Positions 26,066 to 34,346 of a stretch of 64,000 nt of DNA are shown here, in pieces. The stretch covers positions 2,001,001 through 2,065,000 of the forward strand of contig OY282378.1 in assembly GCA_958295835.1 (NCBI GenBank). Reading direction: 5' to 3'. This DNA is from an uncultured Gammaproteobacteria bacterium (GTDB taxonomy: Bacteria > Pseudomonadota > Gammaproteobacteria > HK1). Made by a program: the position numbers and the translations under genes. Positions within the stretch are counted from its first letter, which is position 1. Each line of letters opens with the position of its first letter. Under the pieces are notes generated by a model, which saw nothing but the letters and a program-made list of their open reading frames with translations, searched no databases and had not been told where the DNA came from.

Positions 26066-26545
26066 ATGCGCCAGACACTCCCATCGAACGGCCACGCCGA
26101 CCTTTCGCACCCGGTGGACGGAAGTGGCGACTTTGCCGGCATGGCGGAAGCCGTGGCGCGCGCCGGAGAAGTGGTTGGCGAGTCCTTGGCCGGCGTCGTC
26201 GCCTTCGGTTCATGGGCGCGGAGCGAGCTCACCGACGCCTCGGATATCGACATGCTCATCGTGGTCGATCCGGACACACCCGTCCGGCGGGCACTGTACC
26301 GGCGCTGGGACGAATCCCCGGTTGCCTGGAACGGCCATCCGATCGAACCGCATTTCGCGCGTCTGCCCGACGCGGGGGAACCGCTTTCCGGTTTCTGGGC
26401 GGAGGTCGCCACCGAGGGCGTGCTGCTCCTGGAATGCGATCCTCGACTTTCCGCGCACCTGCTCCGCGTGCGCGATGCCGTGGCGAAGGGGCGTCTGCGA
26501 AGGCGCGTGGCGCACGGGCACGGTTACTGGACAGGGACCGGTTGA
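26066..26545 (+). CDS. MNT-type nucleotidyltransferase (antitoxin of a HEPN-MNT pair)
   Basis: 159 aa. The pol-beta fold motif FGSWARSELTDASDIDMLIV (about residues 46-65) has the GS and DxD residues for metal and nucleotide binding. In HEPN-MNT systems such proteins neutralise the HEPN RNase, in characterised cases by AMPylating it. The gene ends two bases before the start of the HEPN gene, as in known pairs. The ATG at 26066 is taken; the first 25 residues are not conserved in appearance, so a later start is possible. Confidence 0.85.
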   Translation: MRQTLPSNGHADLSHPVDGSGDFAGMAEAVARAGEVVGESLAGVVAFGSWARSELTDASDIDMLIVVDPDTPVRRALYRRWDESPVAWNGHPIEPHFARLPDAGEPLSGFWAEVATEGVLLLECDPRLSAHLLRVRDAVAKGRLRRRVAHGHGYWTGTG

Positions 26546-26547
26546 CG

Positions 26548-26997
26548 ATGCACAACGGCGATCTGGCAGAGGACTACGTGCGTCGCGCCGGCGTACGTCT
26601 GACCGCCATCAACGTGTTGCACCAGGCGAAGAGTTGGGCCGATGTCGTCCGCGAGTGCCAGGAAGCCGTGGAGCTCGCGCTCAAGGGGTTGCTTCGGGCC
26701 TGCCACGTCGCCCCGCCTCGCCTGCACGACGTCTCCGACGTGCTGCTGCGGGAGCGTGACAGACTCCCGCCCTCCGCCCGCCGACATGTCGACCGTCTGG
26801 CGCGGATATCCCGAGAATTGCGCCGCGACCGTGAGCTGGCGTTCTACGGCGCGGAGGATCTGGTGCCGTCCAGTTTCTACAAGGAAGAGGACGCCCGGCG
26901 TGCGCTGGACGGCGCCGAATTCGTGGTCGCCACGGCGAGCGCCGCGCTCGCCGAACGAGGCGGAAGGCCGGGTGGCGAGCCGGCCGGAGACCGCTGA
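26548..26997 (+). CDS. HEPN-domain protein (putative toxin of a HEPN-MNT pair)
   Basis: 149 aa, all-helical. MHNGDLAEDYVRRAGVRLTA, SWADVVRECQEAVELALKGL and LHDVSDVLLRERD are typical of PF05168 HEPN proteins. The catalytic RX4-6H motif of HEPN ribonucleases is not seen at the usual C-terminal helix position (RRDRELAFYGAEDLVP lacks the histidine), as in the SQEAVE-type subgroup, so RNase activity is uncertain. It starts two bases after the MNT stop, indicating one operon. Confidence 0.82.
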   Translation: MHNGDLAEDYVRRAGVRLTAINVLHQAKSWADVVRECQEAVELALKGLLRACHVAPPRLHDVSDVLLRERDRLPPSARRHVDRLARISRELRRDRELAFYGAEDLVPSSFYKEEDARRALDGAEFVVATASAALAERGGRPGGEPAGDR

Positions 26998-27060
26998 CCT
27001 CGCAATTCGACGAGGTACTCCCTTGCCCGCAGGATGCCAAACCCCGGAGGCACATCCGCC

Positions 27061-27810
27061 ATGAAGGACTCCGCCACCATGCACACCGGGCCGCTGGGCT
27101 CGACCATCCACGTCTTGCGCGCCGACGCCGGGACCATCGCCGAGCTCGCGGCCATCGATTGGACTTGCCGCTTCCGCCGGGTCTGCCTCGATCCGGTGCG
27201 CGGGATCATCACCCTGATGGCGCCTTCGCGCCTGCATGAAGATTTGTCCGAGATTTTCGGCCACATCGTGGATGCCGCGGGAAGCACCATCGCCGGCGCC
27301 GCGAAAGGGATCCGCAGCACCCGGCTTCGGAGGCCGGGCGAACCGCCCGGCACGGGGATGGAGCCCGACTGTGCGTTCTACGTCGGCGAGCGCGCCAGAG
27401 GCTATTACACGGCCCTTGCCGAAGGGGAGGCGGCGGCCGACGCCTTCGTCGAGCGTACCGCGCCGGACCTGGTGGTGGAGGTCGAGATCACGCACGCCGA
27501 CGCGGGCAAGGCCGAGCGCTACGGCGAGATGGGGGTGCGGGAGCTGTGGCGGCTGCACGGGCGCAAGGGAACGAGGGAGCTGCGGGCGGAGTTCCTCGCC
27601 CTGACTCCCGGGAGCGCGCCGCGCAATCTCGGCGCTTCGGAAGTGCTCGGGGGATTGACGCCGGATGACGTCTGCGAGGCGGTAGAAGGGGTGCGGTTCA
27701 GCCAGACCCTCGCCGAGCGGATGGAGGCGGTGGCCCGGATCGTGCATCGGCGGCAGCGCGGCAGCGTGCGGGTGAGCGAGGAGGAGACGCCGTACCACGC
27801 GAGCCTCTGA
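27061..27810 (+). CDS. Uma2 family (DUF820) endonuclease-like protein
   Basis: 249 aa from the ATG at 27061. The PD-(D/E)XK-type core is visible as GMEPDCAFYV and, later, APDLVVEVEITHADAGKAERY, followed by MGVRELWRLHGR. Uma2 proteins are restriction-nuclease-like and very numerous in some genomes, with no settled function. It follows the HEPN gene at 63 bp on the same strand. A second, smaller Uma2 gene lies at 53100. Confidence 0.8.
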   Translation: MKDSATMHTGPLGSTIHVLRADAGTIAELAAIDWTCRFRRVCLDPVRGIITLMAPSRLHEDLSEIFGHIVDAAGSTIAGAAKGIRSTRLRRPGEPPGTGMEPDCAFYVGERARGYYTALAEGEAAADAFVERTAPDLVVEVEITHADAGKAERYGEMGVRELWRLHGRKGTRELRAEFLALTPGSAPRNLGASEVLGGLTPDDVCEAVEGVRFSQTLAERMEAVARIVHRRQRGSVRVSEEETPYHASL

Positions 27811-27956
27811 ACCGTCCGAACGGAGAACGAGCCGGTTCGCTCATCGAACGCGCACTGCGCGAAGTGCTGCGCGCCGGGAGCCGGCGGCCTCCGTTCACGT
27901 TGAGGGACGCCGGCGTCGGCGGCTCGGCGCGGGTGACGGGCAAAAGGAGGCGGGAA

Positions 27957-28499
27957 ATGAGACTCGCACACAAGAAGATCATCCTGCACCGTATGCTTGC
28001 ATTGGGGGCGCTCGCGGGAGCGATAGTGTTCTTCATTTACGATCTTGTCGCTGACGCGCTGTGGGAAGGTGAATTCGGCTCGTCGCATTTCGTGATGGAG
28101 GTATTCGTCTTTTGCGGCGTATCGTGGGCGCTGGTGGCAGGTGCGGGTGACTTGTACCGCCTTCGCACCCGGCTGGAACGCGAGCAGAGGCGAAACAGGT
28201 TGTATTCCCGGGTGCTCGCCGAAAATATCGACACGCAAATGAGCGAGTGGAAGATGACCCGCAGCGAAAGGGAAGTCGCCTGGCTCATCATCAAGGGATA
28301 CCGTTTTTCCGAGATCGCTCACTTGCGTGGGGTCAAGGAAACCACGACCCGGCTGCAAGCCTCTACGCTCTATGCCAAGGCCGGGGTCAGTGGGCGCGCC
28401 GAATTCGTCGCCGAGATCATCCAGCCGCTGCTGGCGTCCATTCCGGGGGAGAGAGCATCTTCCGGCAGAAGACCACCGGATCGGGAAGAGGTGTATTGA
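27957..28499 (+). CDS. membrane-anchored LuxR-type transcription regulator
   Basis: 180 aa. The start at 27957 has an ideal aaggagg ribosome-binding site six bases upstream. Two hydrophobic helices (LALGALAGAIVFFIYDLVAD and FVMEVFVFCGVSWALVAGAG) precede a coiled segment (RLRTRLEREQRRNRL) and a C-terminal LuxR-type helix-turn-helix (MTRSEREVAWLIIKGYRFSE, then LRGVKETTTRLQASTLYAKA). A membrane-bound HTH without a receiver or sensor domain suggests response to a membrane signal. The stop overlaps the TTG start of the next gene, so the regulator is translated with it. Confidence 0.8.
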   Translation: MRLAHKKIILHRMLALGALAGAIVFFIYDLVADALWEGEFGSSHFVMEVFVFCGVSWALVAGAGDLYRLRTRLEREQRRNRLYSRVLAENIDTQMSEWKMTRSEREVAWLIIKGYRFSEIAHLRGVKETTTRLQASTLYAKAGVSGRAEFVAEIIQPLLASIPGERASSGRRPPDREEVY

Positions 28500-30061
28500 G
28501 CACCGGCCGCTCCCCGGCCGGCGATATCTGGTTCTGCGTTCGAAGAAACGGCGCGCCCGAACGCGAAGGCTGGACGGACGACGCTTCCCCGGCCGATCTC
28601 CCCCGGCGTCTCGATGCACGCCGGGGCGACGTGGTGGAGGCCTGTGTCGCCGATGCGTTCCGGCCGGTGGCGCTGAGCCGGTTCTCCCGCGTGTTTCACG
28701 AACGCGCCCGTGGCCTTGCCGGCCTGGAGCTTGCCTTTCGCGGTGAAGTCGTCCGTTTTGCGCCGACGCGGATGATCGCCGCCAACCTGCGTTTTGAACG
28801 GGCGCTGGAGCGTTTCCTTGAACACCGGGGCGCAAGTGCCGGCGAGTTCTCCTCCGGCGGCAGCGTGCGCGCCTTTTCCGCCCGGCAGTTCCTGGCGCCG
28901 GCCGGAGGTGAAGCGGGAGCGGTGGAGCTGTTCCGCGGAGCAACCCTGATCGCCCCGGCGCCGGCGGCCGATGAAGACCGCGCCGCCGATCTGGCCGACG
29001 GCATCGGCCGGTGGTCGATCGCCAATCTGTCCGCCGAAGGCGCGTTGCCTTACAAGTACTGGCCGAGCCGGGGTACGGAATCGCCGGCCGACAACGCCAT
29101 TCGCCGCTTCCTGGCGTCACTGTCCCTCGCACGGCTGGGACAGCTTCGCGGCAGTGCGGAGATTCGCGCCGCCGCCCGCCGCAACCTGCGTTTCAACCTG
29201 GCCCGCTACTTCCGCAACATCGGCGGCGGACGCGGCGCCATCGTGGAATCCACTGGAGCCAAGCTCGGGGCCGCTGCGGTTGCGGCACTGGCCATCCTTG
29301 AAAGTCCCGCGCGAAGCGAGTTCATCGCCGAGTTGAACATGCTGGCGGCAGGTGTGGCATCGCTCACGGACCGAGAGCTTGGTTTTCGCACGTTCTTCTT
29401 TCCACCGGAGCGCGACGGGGACAATTGGAACTTCTACTCCGGCGAGGCGCTGTTGTTCCAGGCCGAGGCGGCACGCGGAGGACTGGAATGCGCGCCGTCT
29501 CTGGAACGTTGCGCGGCGGTCTTCGAGCGTTGCCGCGCCCGGCACTACCGGGCGCGCAACCCGGCCTTCGTGCCGTGGCATACGCAGGCCTGTGCGTCGT
29601 TGTTCGCGCAGACGGGGCGACGCGAGTTCGCCGACTTCGCGTTCGAGATCAACGACTGGCTGTTGCCGATGCAGCAATGGGACGGACTGGCGCCGGATCT
29701 GCGCGGGCGGTTCTACGATCCGCGGCGCCCGGAGTTCGGCCCTCCGCACGCGGCTTCCACCGGGGCATACATGGAGGGCCTCGCCGACGCCCTGGCGCTG
29801 GCCCGCGCGGTGGGAGACCGGGCGCGCGCCGTCGCCTATGAACGCGCGATACGGCGCGGACTGCGTTCCTTGCGGCAACTGCAATTCCGCGATTGGCGCG
29901 ACGCCTTCTACGTCTCCAGGAAGAAGCGCGTGATGGGCGCGCTCCGCACCGAGGTCTACGACAACGCGGTGCGCGTCGATTCGGCCGCTCATGCCCTGAT
30001 GGCGGCGATCCGGATTTTGCAGCCCATGACGTTCGGTGCGCGGATGGCGCCGCCCGGATAG
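28496..30061 (+). CDS. unknown protein with a predicted helical-barrel domain, coupled to the LuxR regulator
   Basis: About 521 aa from a TTG at 28496 that overlaps the previous stop (ttga), with gggaagagg upstream; earlier in-frame starts lie inside the regulator gene. I do not recognise a family with certainty. The second half has repeated amphipathic helices ending in small-residue turns (NWNFYSGEALLFQAEAA, VPWHTQACASLFAQTGRREF, HAASTGAYMEGLADALALAR), the look of an (alpha/alpha)6 barrel as in six-hairpin glycosidases or C5-epimerases. No signal peptide is seen. Neighbouring genes are a regulator and an aspartyl-hydroxylase-like enzyme, hinting at peptide or glycan modification (inference). 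Confidence 0.65.
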   Translation: MSTGRSPAGDIWFCVRRNGAPEREGWTDDASPADLPRRLDARRGDVVEACVADAFRPVALSRFSRVFHERARGLAGLELAFRGEVVRFAPTRMIAANLRFERALERFLEHRGASAGEFSSGGSVRAFSARQFLAPAGGEAGAVELFRGATLIAPAPAADEDRAADLADGIGRWSIANLSAEGALPYKYWPSRGTESPADNAIRRFLASLSLARLGQLRGSAEIRAAARRNLRFNLARYFRNIGGGRGAIVESTGAKLGAAAVAALAILESPARSEFIAELNMLAAGVASLTDRELGFRTFFFPPERDGDNWNFYSGEALLFQAEAARGGLECAPSLERCAAVFERCRARHYRARNPAFVPWHTQACASLFAQTGRREFADFAFEINDWLLPMQQWDGLAPDLRGRFYDPRRPEFGPPHAASTGAYMEGLADALALARAVGDRARAVAYERAIRRGLRSLRQLQFRDWRDAFYVSRKKRVMGALRTEVYDNAVRVDSAAHALMAAIRILQPMTFGARMAPPG

Positions 30062-30131
30062 CCGGATCCGGTGATTGCCCCCGGGGGTTACGCCGGAATG
30101 CCGGTTCCGAATGCCCGGGATGCGGTCCGGC

Positions 30132-30746
30132 TCATGCGCCGCCGCCGGTGACGGTCGGCGCGCCTTCGGCATCGTCCAACCCAAGAGCGTAACGTCCGCG
30201 CCCGGAAGCGGGCAGCAGGTCGAAGATCAGGTGGATGCGCGGCGCTTCCGATGGATTGTCCGCCCAATGCCTGACCTTGTTGTTGAAGGTCCAGAGCTCG
30301 CCCTCGCGCATCACGACGCTCTCGTCCCCGGCGGTGAGCGGGCTGCCTCCGGGGCTTTTCAGCACCAGATGAAAACGCTCCCTGATCCGGTAGTACGCGC
30401 CGGCATCGACGTGAGGATGCACCCGGCTCCTGGGCAGGAGGGCGACCAGGGTCGCGCGTCCGAGTGCTCCGTCCTGTTCACCGGCAACGCGCATGCAGAA
30501 CGCCAGGGCGCGAGGAAACTTCGCCGCCGCCGGTGCGAGGCGGCTTTCGTGGACGTCGTTGGCGTTTTTCGCGCCGGGCGGCAACGGCTTCCTGGGTGCC
30601 CGCAGGAAAATGTTCCGGGTGTTGCGCTGGCAGCGGACCTTGCGCTGGCGACTGGTATCGGCCAGCCATGTCTCCGGCGCCGCATCCAGCTCCGCCAGCA
30701 ACGGCGCGGTATCCACTCCTTCCGCGATCCTGGTGAAATGGCGCAT
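30132..30746 (-). CDS. aspartyl/asparaginyl beta-hydroxylase-like protein
   Basis: 204 aa from the ATG at 30746. It shows the double-stranded beta-helix iron-binding pattern of the Asp_Arg_Hydrox family: [20 protein letters not shown] with HxD, an arginine-containing SPGGSPL turn, and the distal histidine in [20 protein letters not shown]. Such enzymes are Fe(II)/2-oxoglutarate dioxygenases acting on Asp/Asn side chains of peptides. It is convergent with the barrel-like protein, 70 bp away. Substrate unknown. Confidence 0.78.
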   Translation of the reverse strand: MRHFTRIAEGVDTAPLLAELDAAPETWLADTSRQRKVRCQRNTRNIFLRAPRKPLPPGAKNANDVHESRLAPAAAKFPRALAFCMRVAGEQDGALGRATLVALLPRSRVHPHVDAGAYYRIRERFHLVLKSPGGSPLTAGDESVVMREGELWTFNNKVRHWADNPSEAPRIHLIFDLLPASGRGRYALGLDDAEGAPTVTGGGA

Positions 30747-30789
30747 GGTGCTTGAAGACCCCGATCTCGCTCTTGCACCCACTTCAGGA

Positions 30790-31050
30790 AGGGAGGCGCT
30801 GCACGTCCGAACCGACGGAGGGCACGGCTGCCTTCCTGCACGCCCGTGCCTGCTCCCGCATCACCGCGTAATCACTCAACATCTCGGCGATTGCGGTCCC
30901 TTCAGGCAGCGAGGCCCCCTCTCTACCCATCCGAACCGACGGAGCGCGTGGCCTTTCTCCCACATGCCCGTGCCTGCTCCCGCAGCACCGAGTAATCACT
31001 CAACATCTCGACGATCGCGGACCCTTCCGGCAGCAACGCGAGCTCGCCGG
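30790..31050 (-). repeat. 124-bp tandem duplication of the 3' part of the spanin-like gene
   Basis: taatcactcaacatctcg occurs at 30869 and again at 30993, offset 124 bp, with flanking similarity over the whole unit. On the minus strand both encode LPEG(S/T)AI(V/A)EMLSDY followed by REQARAC. The downstream copy lies beyond the stop of the gene and has no signal sequence, so it is not a functional second gene. Confidence 0.85.
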
Positions 31051-31183
31051 CGGCCTGTTCCCGGAAATCCGCGCCGTAGTCGACCACGGGCGGGCAGACC
31101 CGAACGGCGGACACGTCAGAACCGGTCGCCGCGCAGGCGGCGAGCGAGATCGTCACGATCGCGAAGCCGCCGATCCGCCGCAT
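30923..31183 (-). CDS. small lipoprotein resembling phage Rz1-like outer-membrane spanins
   Basis: 86 aa. A lipoprotein signal [17 protein letters not shown] places the lipidated cysteine at residue 17. The mature part ([20 protein letters not shown], then [20 protein letters not shown] and ARAC) resembles Rz1-like proteins of prophages, which join the outer membrane in spanin-mediated lysis; this is recognition from memory, not a search. Its start lies inside the 3' end of the (Gly-Asp)n gene in another frame, the overlap style of Rz/Rz1. No other phage gene is nearby. Confidence 0.6.
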   Translation of the reverse strand: MRRIGGFAIVTISLAACAATGSDVSAVRVCPPVVDYGADFREQAAGELALLPEGSAIVEMLSDYSVLREQARACGRKATRSVGSDG

Positions 31184-31805
31184 CGAGCGTGTTCCGTAGC
31201 GCGTCTTCGACCTCCGAGTCCCCATCTCCATCGCCGTCGCCGTCTCCATCACCGTCTCCATCGCCGTCCCCATCGCCGTCGCCGTCGCCGTCTCCATCAC
31301 CGTCTCCATCGCCGTCCCCATCGCCGTCGCCGTCTCCATCGCCGTCGCCGTCGCCGTCTCCATCGCCGTCTCCATCGCCGTCTCCATCGCCGTCTCCATC
31401 ACCGTCTCCATCGCCGTCTCCATCGCCATCACCGTCTCCATCACCGTCTCCATCGCCGTCTCCATCGCCATCGCCGTCTCCGTCGCCGTCTCCGTCCCCA
31501 TCTCCGTCGCCGTCTCCGTCCCCATCTCCGTCGCCATCGCCATCTCCGTCCCCATCTCCGTCGCCGTCTCCGTCCCCATCCCCATCTCCGTCGCCGTCTC
31601 CGTCCCCATCTCCGTCGCCATCACCTCCGTCCCCGTCATCGGCGCGAGCTTCCTGGAAGTGAGGAGACGACATCTTGCCGCCCAGGAGATGTATCCCGTT
31701 GGTCAACGCGAGGCTCAGCGCCATCAACGCGGAACTCAGATACAAGGTCAGACGCCGCAGTACGCTGGACGTATGGGGGGTGGACTGCTTCGGGTCGGAT
31801 TCCAT
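31116..31805 (-). CDS. membrane-anchored (Gly-Asp)n repeat protein
   Basis: About 229 aa from the ATG at 31805 (a GTG at 31817 is also possible). Residues about 15-42 form a hydrophobic helix ([20 protein letters not shown]), followed by [14 protein letters not shown], then about 70 consecutive Gly-Asp pairs, then a charged helical tail [20 protein letters not shown]. The protein would be N-terminally anchored with a highly acidic, possibly calcium-binding arm. That the Gly-Asp frame is the coding one is supported by the base pattern: codons are GGN with all four third bases but GAY with only C or T. It overlaps the lipoprotein gene by 68 bases. Confidence 0.6.
   Translation of the reverse strand: MESDPKQSTPHTSSVLRRLTLYLSSALMALSLALTNGIHLLGGKMSSPHFQEARADDGDGGDGDGDGDGDGDGDGDGDGDGDGDGDGDGDGDGDGDGDGDGDGDGDGDGDGDGDGDGDGDGDGDGDGDGDGDGDGDGDGDGDGDGDGDGDGDGDGDGDGDGDGDGDGDGDGDGDGDGDGDGDGDGDGDGDGDGDGDSEVEDALRNTLDAADRRLRDRDDLARRLRGDRF
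31218..31640. repeat. hexanucleotide array, about 70 units of ccRtcN
   Basis: About 423 bp made solely of units cc(a/g)tc(any base) on the plus strand. Position 3 of the unit is only a or g while position 6 is any base. The first unit adjoins gagtcccc and the last breaks into cctccgtccccgtcatcg. The array is the coding core of the (Gly-Asp)n protein on the minus strand and would be prone to length change by slippage. Confidence 0.95.
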
Positions 31806-32286
31806 TGGTGTGGCCACTCGTTTCGGTACAGGTCGGATTCAGCCACGTTCCGCGGCCTGGAGGGTGCGCAGGCTGCCCGGACACCGGAGTGGAGGATAGA
31901 TACATCCGTTGGAAACGCCCTTTTTATAGCGTATGTCGTATCCGCCGCTTCGCTCCGATCCCCTCGATTTGATTGGGCAGCGCAGCATCTCCCAGAGGCC
32001 ACGAGGGATTTCTTCCGGCCCGGCGCTCGTGAGGAACGTTCGGCCCCCTCCCGCTACCGGGGCCGCGACGACGAGTTCCGCAAAATTGAGCACATCTGCG
32101 CGAGGAGATTCGCGCGATGGACGAGACGTTGTCGTGTGGAGGCAATACGGTCGAGATCGCCCGAGCCTTGGGAGTCGCGTGCCTGAGTCGGTCGGCGAGA
32201 ACGAGGATGGAGGATGCCGTTGCCGAAGTCCGCCCGGACCGAACCGTCCGGGATGCAAAGAAGCGTTGCAGGCTGCCCAGGGCGAT
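31806..32286. other. intergenic region between the repeat protein and the AAA ATPase gene
   Basis: About 480 bp. It includes a relatively AT-rich spot (ccctttttatagcgtatg near 31917-31934), which on the minus strand offers a possible -10 for the repeat-protein gene. Several short frames are open on both strands but none has a ribosome-binding site or recognisable product. Confidence 0.4.
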
Positions 32287-34077
32287 TCAGGATGCTTCCA
32301 TTCGGGCCTGCCCCGGATTGCCGTCCCCGGCCACGGCATCGCAAAAGGCTATCTCCCAGCCGTGGAACACCAGCGCGATGCCGGTGAAACGCACCGACGG
32401 GTACTGGCTTGCCAGGGCTTCGTCCGCCAGGTACTGCCGCAACTGCGCGCCCGCCTGCCGTGCCGCCGCTTCGACGGCCTGCGCGTTTCCCGCCCCGCGT
32501 TTGAGGTACTTGAGTTCGATCAGGTAGCCGTGGCGCATCTGCGGATGGCCGGCGAGGAACGGTTCCAGGCAGATGTCCGCGTAGCCGCCGTTCAGCTCCC
32601 GCTCCGAACGGAACAGGAAACATTCCGCGATGCCCATGTAGGCGGCCAGGAAGCCGTGCAGTACCTTCTCCCCGGCGATGTAGTCGCGGATGCCGGTCTG
32701 CCGGGCGATGGCGTCGGCGAGGAACTCCAGCACCGGCCGCCAGGCGCCGCGGTAGGCCATCGCGTACATCATGCGCTCAAGGGCGTAGAGGTCCACCGCG
32801 AACGCCTCGGCGTCCCGGTAGGCGTCGCGCAGGTAGCCGTACATGAGCTGCCTGACGGTCTGGTTGGGAATGCCGAGGCGCAACGTGCCTTCGGCGATGC
32901 CGCGGATGCTGAGCAGGCCGAAGAAGTGCATCAGGGAGAGGAAGTTCTCGCGTTCGGCCAGCCGGTCGAGCGGGAAGCTCGGGCGGATGCGGCAGTCCGC
33001 CTGCTCCTCCGCGGTCACGTGGCGCAGCAGGTCGAAATTGCCGTTCAGCTCGGCCCGCGACGCCTGCCGGTTCACCACCAGCAGGTGGCGCAGCCTGGTG
33101 TAGTCGATGCGGATGTTGTCGTCGATCAGCTCGCCCGGCGGGCGCTCGTTGACGATCGATTTCCGCAGGTAGTAGAGCACCATGTCGGTGTTGTAGACAC
33201 TGCGCTCGGCGCCCTTGGCGAAGCGGTAGCCGTCGTACCACTCGCGCATGGCGTCCAGGGCGGCGTCCGGCTCCTGGGGGAGCACGCCGTGGTCGCGGTA
33301 CGTCTCCAGGAGGTCGCGCACTTCGGTCTCGGTGAAGCCGAGCATCTCGTTGAATTTCGGCTCCAGGCTGATGTTGGCGCCGATGTTGAAGCCGCTGGTC
33401 ACGTCGTCCATGGTGATCGGCGAGACGCCGGTGACGAACAGCCGCTCCAGGCCGCCGGAGCGGGTGCCGGCCTTGAGCGTGGCGAAGAAGTCGCGGTAGA
33501 AGCCGCTGCCGTGGGTGAACGACCGGTAGGCGTCGGCGCCGTCCTGGGCCAGGATGGTGTTGGCGAAGTTGTCGTACTCGTCGATCATCACGTAGAGGGG
33601 AATGCCGCGATCACGAGCGTAAATGAACAACTGGTCCAGCTTGCCACCGGTGCCCGGCGCCGCGAGGACGCGACGCCTCTCCGCTTCGGGGAACAGGTCC
33701 GGGTTGCGCTCCATCGCGTTCTCGATGTGCCGGTGGCAATACTCCTCGAAGCGCTGCTCCAGGGTCTCCAGCGCCTTGCGGATGGCGGAGAAGTCGAAGA
33801 ACAGGACGACGTAGCGGCTGCGGTTGGCGGTGGGGTCGCGGCCGATGTCGGTGCCGGCGAAGACCCGCTCGAAGTCCTCCTTCTCGGTGCGGTCGTAGTA
33901 GCACTCCAGCAGCGCCAGCCAGCAGGTCTTGCCGAAGCGGCGGGGGCGGATGAAGAAGACGTGGCGTTCGGCCTCGAGCCGGCGGACGAAGCGCGTCTTG
34001 TCCACGTACAGGCAGCCTTCGAGCCGGATCTTCTTGAAGTCGGCCCGGCCGTAGGGGATGAGGGGATGTGTCGGCAT
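32287..34077 (-). CDS. AAA-like ATPase fused to a PD-(D/E)XK nuclease domain (DUF1703 type)
   Basis: 596 aa. The N-terminal AAA-ATPase-like domain (PF09820 type) begins IPYGRADFKKIRLEGCLYVD and has the family's Walker A variant FIRPRRFGKT, then VMIDEYDNFANT as Walker B/sensor, and TGVSPITMDDVTSGFNI. The C-terminal domain has GYADICLEPF and YLIELKYLKRG, the D...ExK residues of a PD-(D/E)XK nuclease (PF08011). Such proteins occur in large families in Bacteroidetes, chlorobia and symbiont genomes, with no proven role; defence or mobile behaviour is suspected. A truncated relative lies at 38628. Confidence 0.88.
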   Translation of the reverse strand: MPTHPLIPYGRADFKKIRLEGCLYVDKTRFVRRLEAERHVFFIRPRRFGKTCWLALLECYYDRTEKEDFERVFAGTDIGRDPTANRSRYVVLFFDFSAIRKALETLEQRFEEYCHRHIENAMERNPDLFPEAERRRVLAAPGTGGKLDQLFIYARDRGIPLYVMIDEYDNFANTILAQDGADAYRSFTHGSGFYRDFFATLKAGTRSGGLERLFVTGVSPITMDDVTSGFNIGANISLEPKFNEMLGFTETEVRDLLETYRDHGVLPQEPDAALDAMREWYDGYRFAKGAERSVYNTDMVLYYLRKSIVNERPPGELIDDNIRIDYTRLRHLLVVNRQASRAELNGNFDLLRHVTAEEQADCRIRPSFPLDRLAERENFLSLMHFFGLLSIRGIAEGTLRLGIPNQTVRQLMYGYLRDAYRDAEAFAVDLYALERMMYAMAYRGAWRPVLEFLADAIARQTGIRDYIAGEKVLHGFLAAYMGIAECFLFRSERELNGGYADICLEPFLAGHPQMRHGYLIELKYLKRGAGNAQAVEAAARQAGAQLRQYLADEALASQYPSVRFTGIALVFHGWEIAFCDAVAGDGNPGQARMEAS

Positions 34078-34346
34078 GGCGCCTATCCTGCCCCGTTGCG
34101 CTCGGACGATCTACCGGGTCCGCGGCCCGGTGTCGACAGACATATTGACAAGAACCTGCCTCAAAATTGGATTTCACGACATCCGCGAGATGAGACAGAA
34201 ATTGAACTCTATTGAAATCAATAGGTTGCCATCATGCTTTGGTGACCTGCGACTCCGAATGGTGATTTTGAGATAGGTTCAAGGCATCCCCTCGCTCTCA
34301 GGCTGCCAAACCATCTTGATGCCGTAAGGAAACCTGAAAGGAATCG
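34078..34346. other. AT-rich intergenic stretch
   Basis: The stretch 34140-34275 is clearly richer in A and T than its surroundings (attgacaagaacctgcctc; agacagaaattgaactctat). This composition fits foreign or regulatory DNA. It may hold the promoter of the minus-strand AAA gene, but no paired -35/-10 boxes are certain. Confidence 0.45.

Noticed and set aside
26548..26997. Second MNT or Cas-like role for the HEPN gene
   Set aside because: The two-base spacing and helix pattern fit an ordinary HEPN-MNT pair and there are no CRISPR or cas genes nearby.
31218..31640. CRISPR array or tandem-repeat locus without coding role
   Set aside because: Units are 6 bp with no spacers, so it is not CRISPR; the wobble pattern supports a coding role on the minus strand.
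30493..31662. Plus-strand Ser-Pro repeat protein
   Set aside because: The frame runs antisense through the hydroxylase and lipoprotein genes, has no ribosome-binding site, and the restricted third base at Pro codons is better explained by Asp codons on the other strand.
30132..32286. Prophage
   Set aside because: Only a spanin-like lipoprotein is seen; no capsid, terminase, integrase, portal or lysozyme gene is present.
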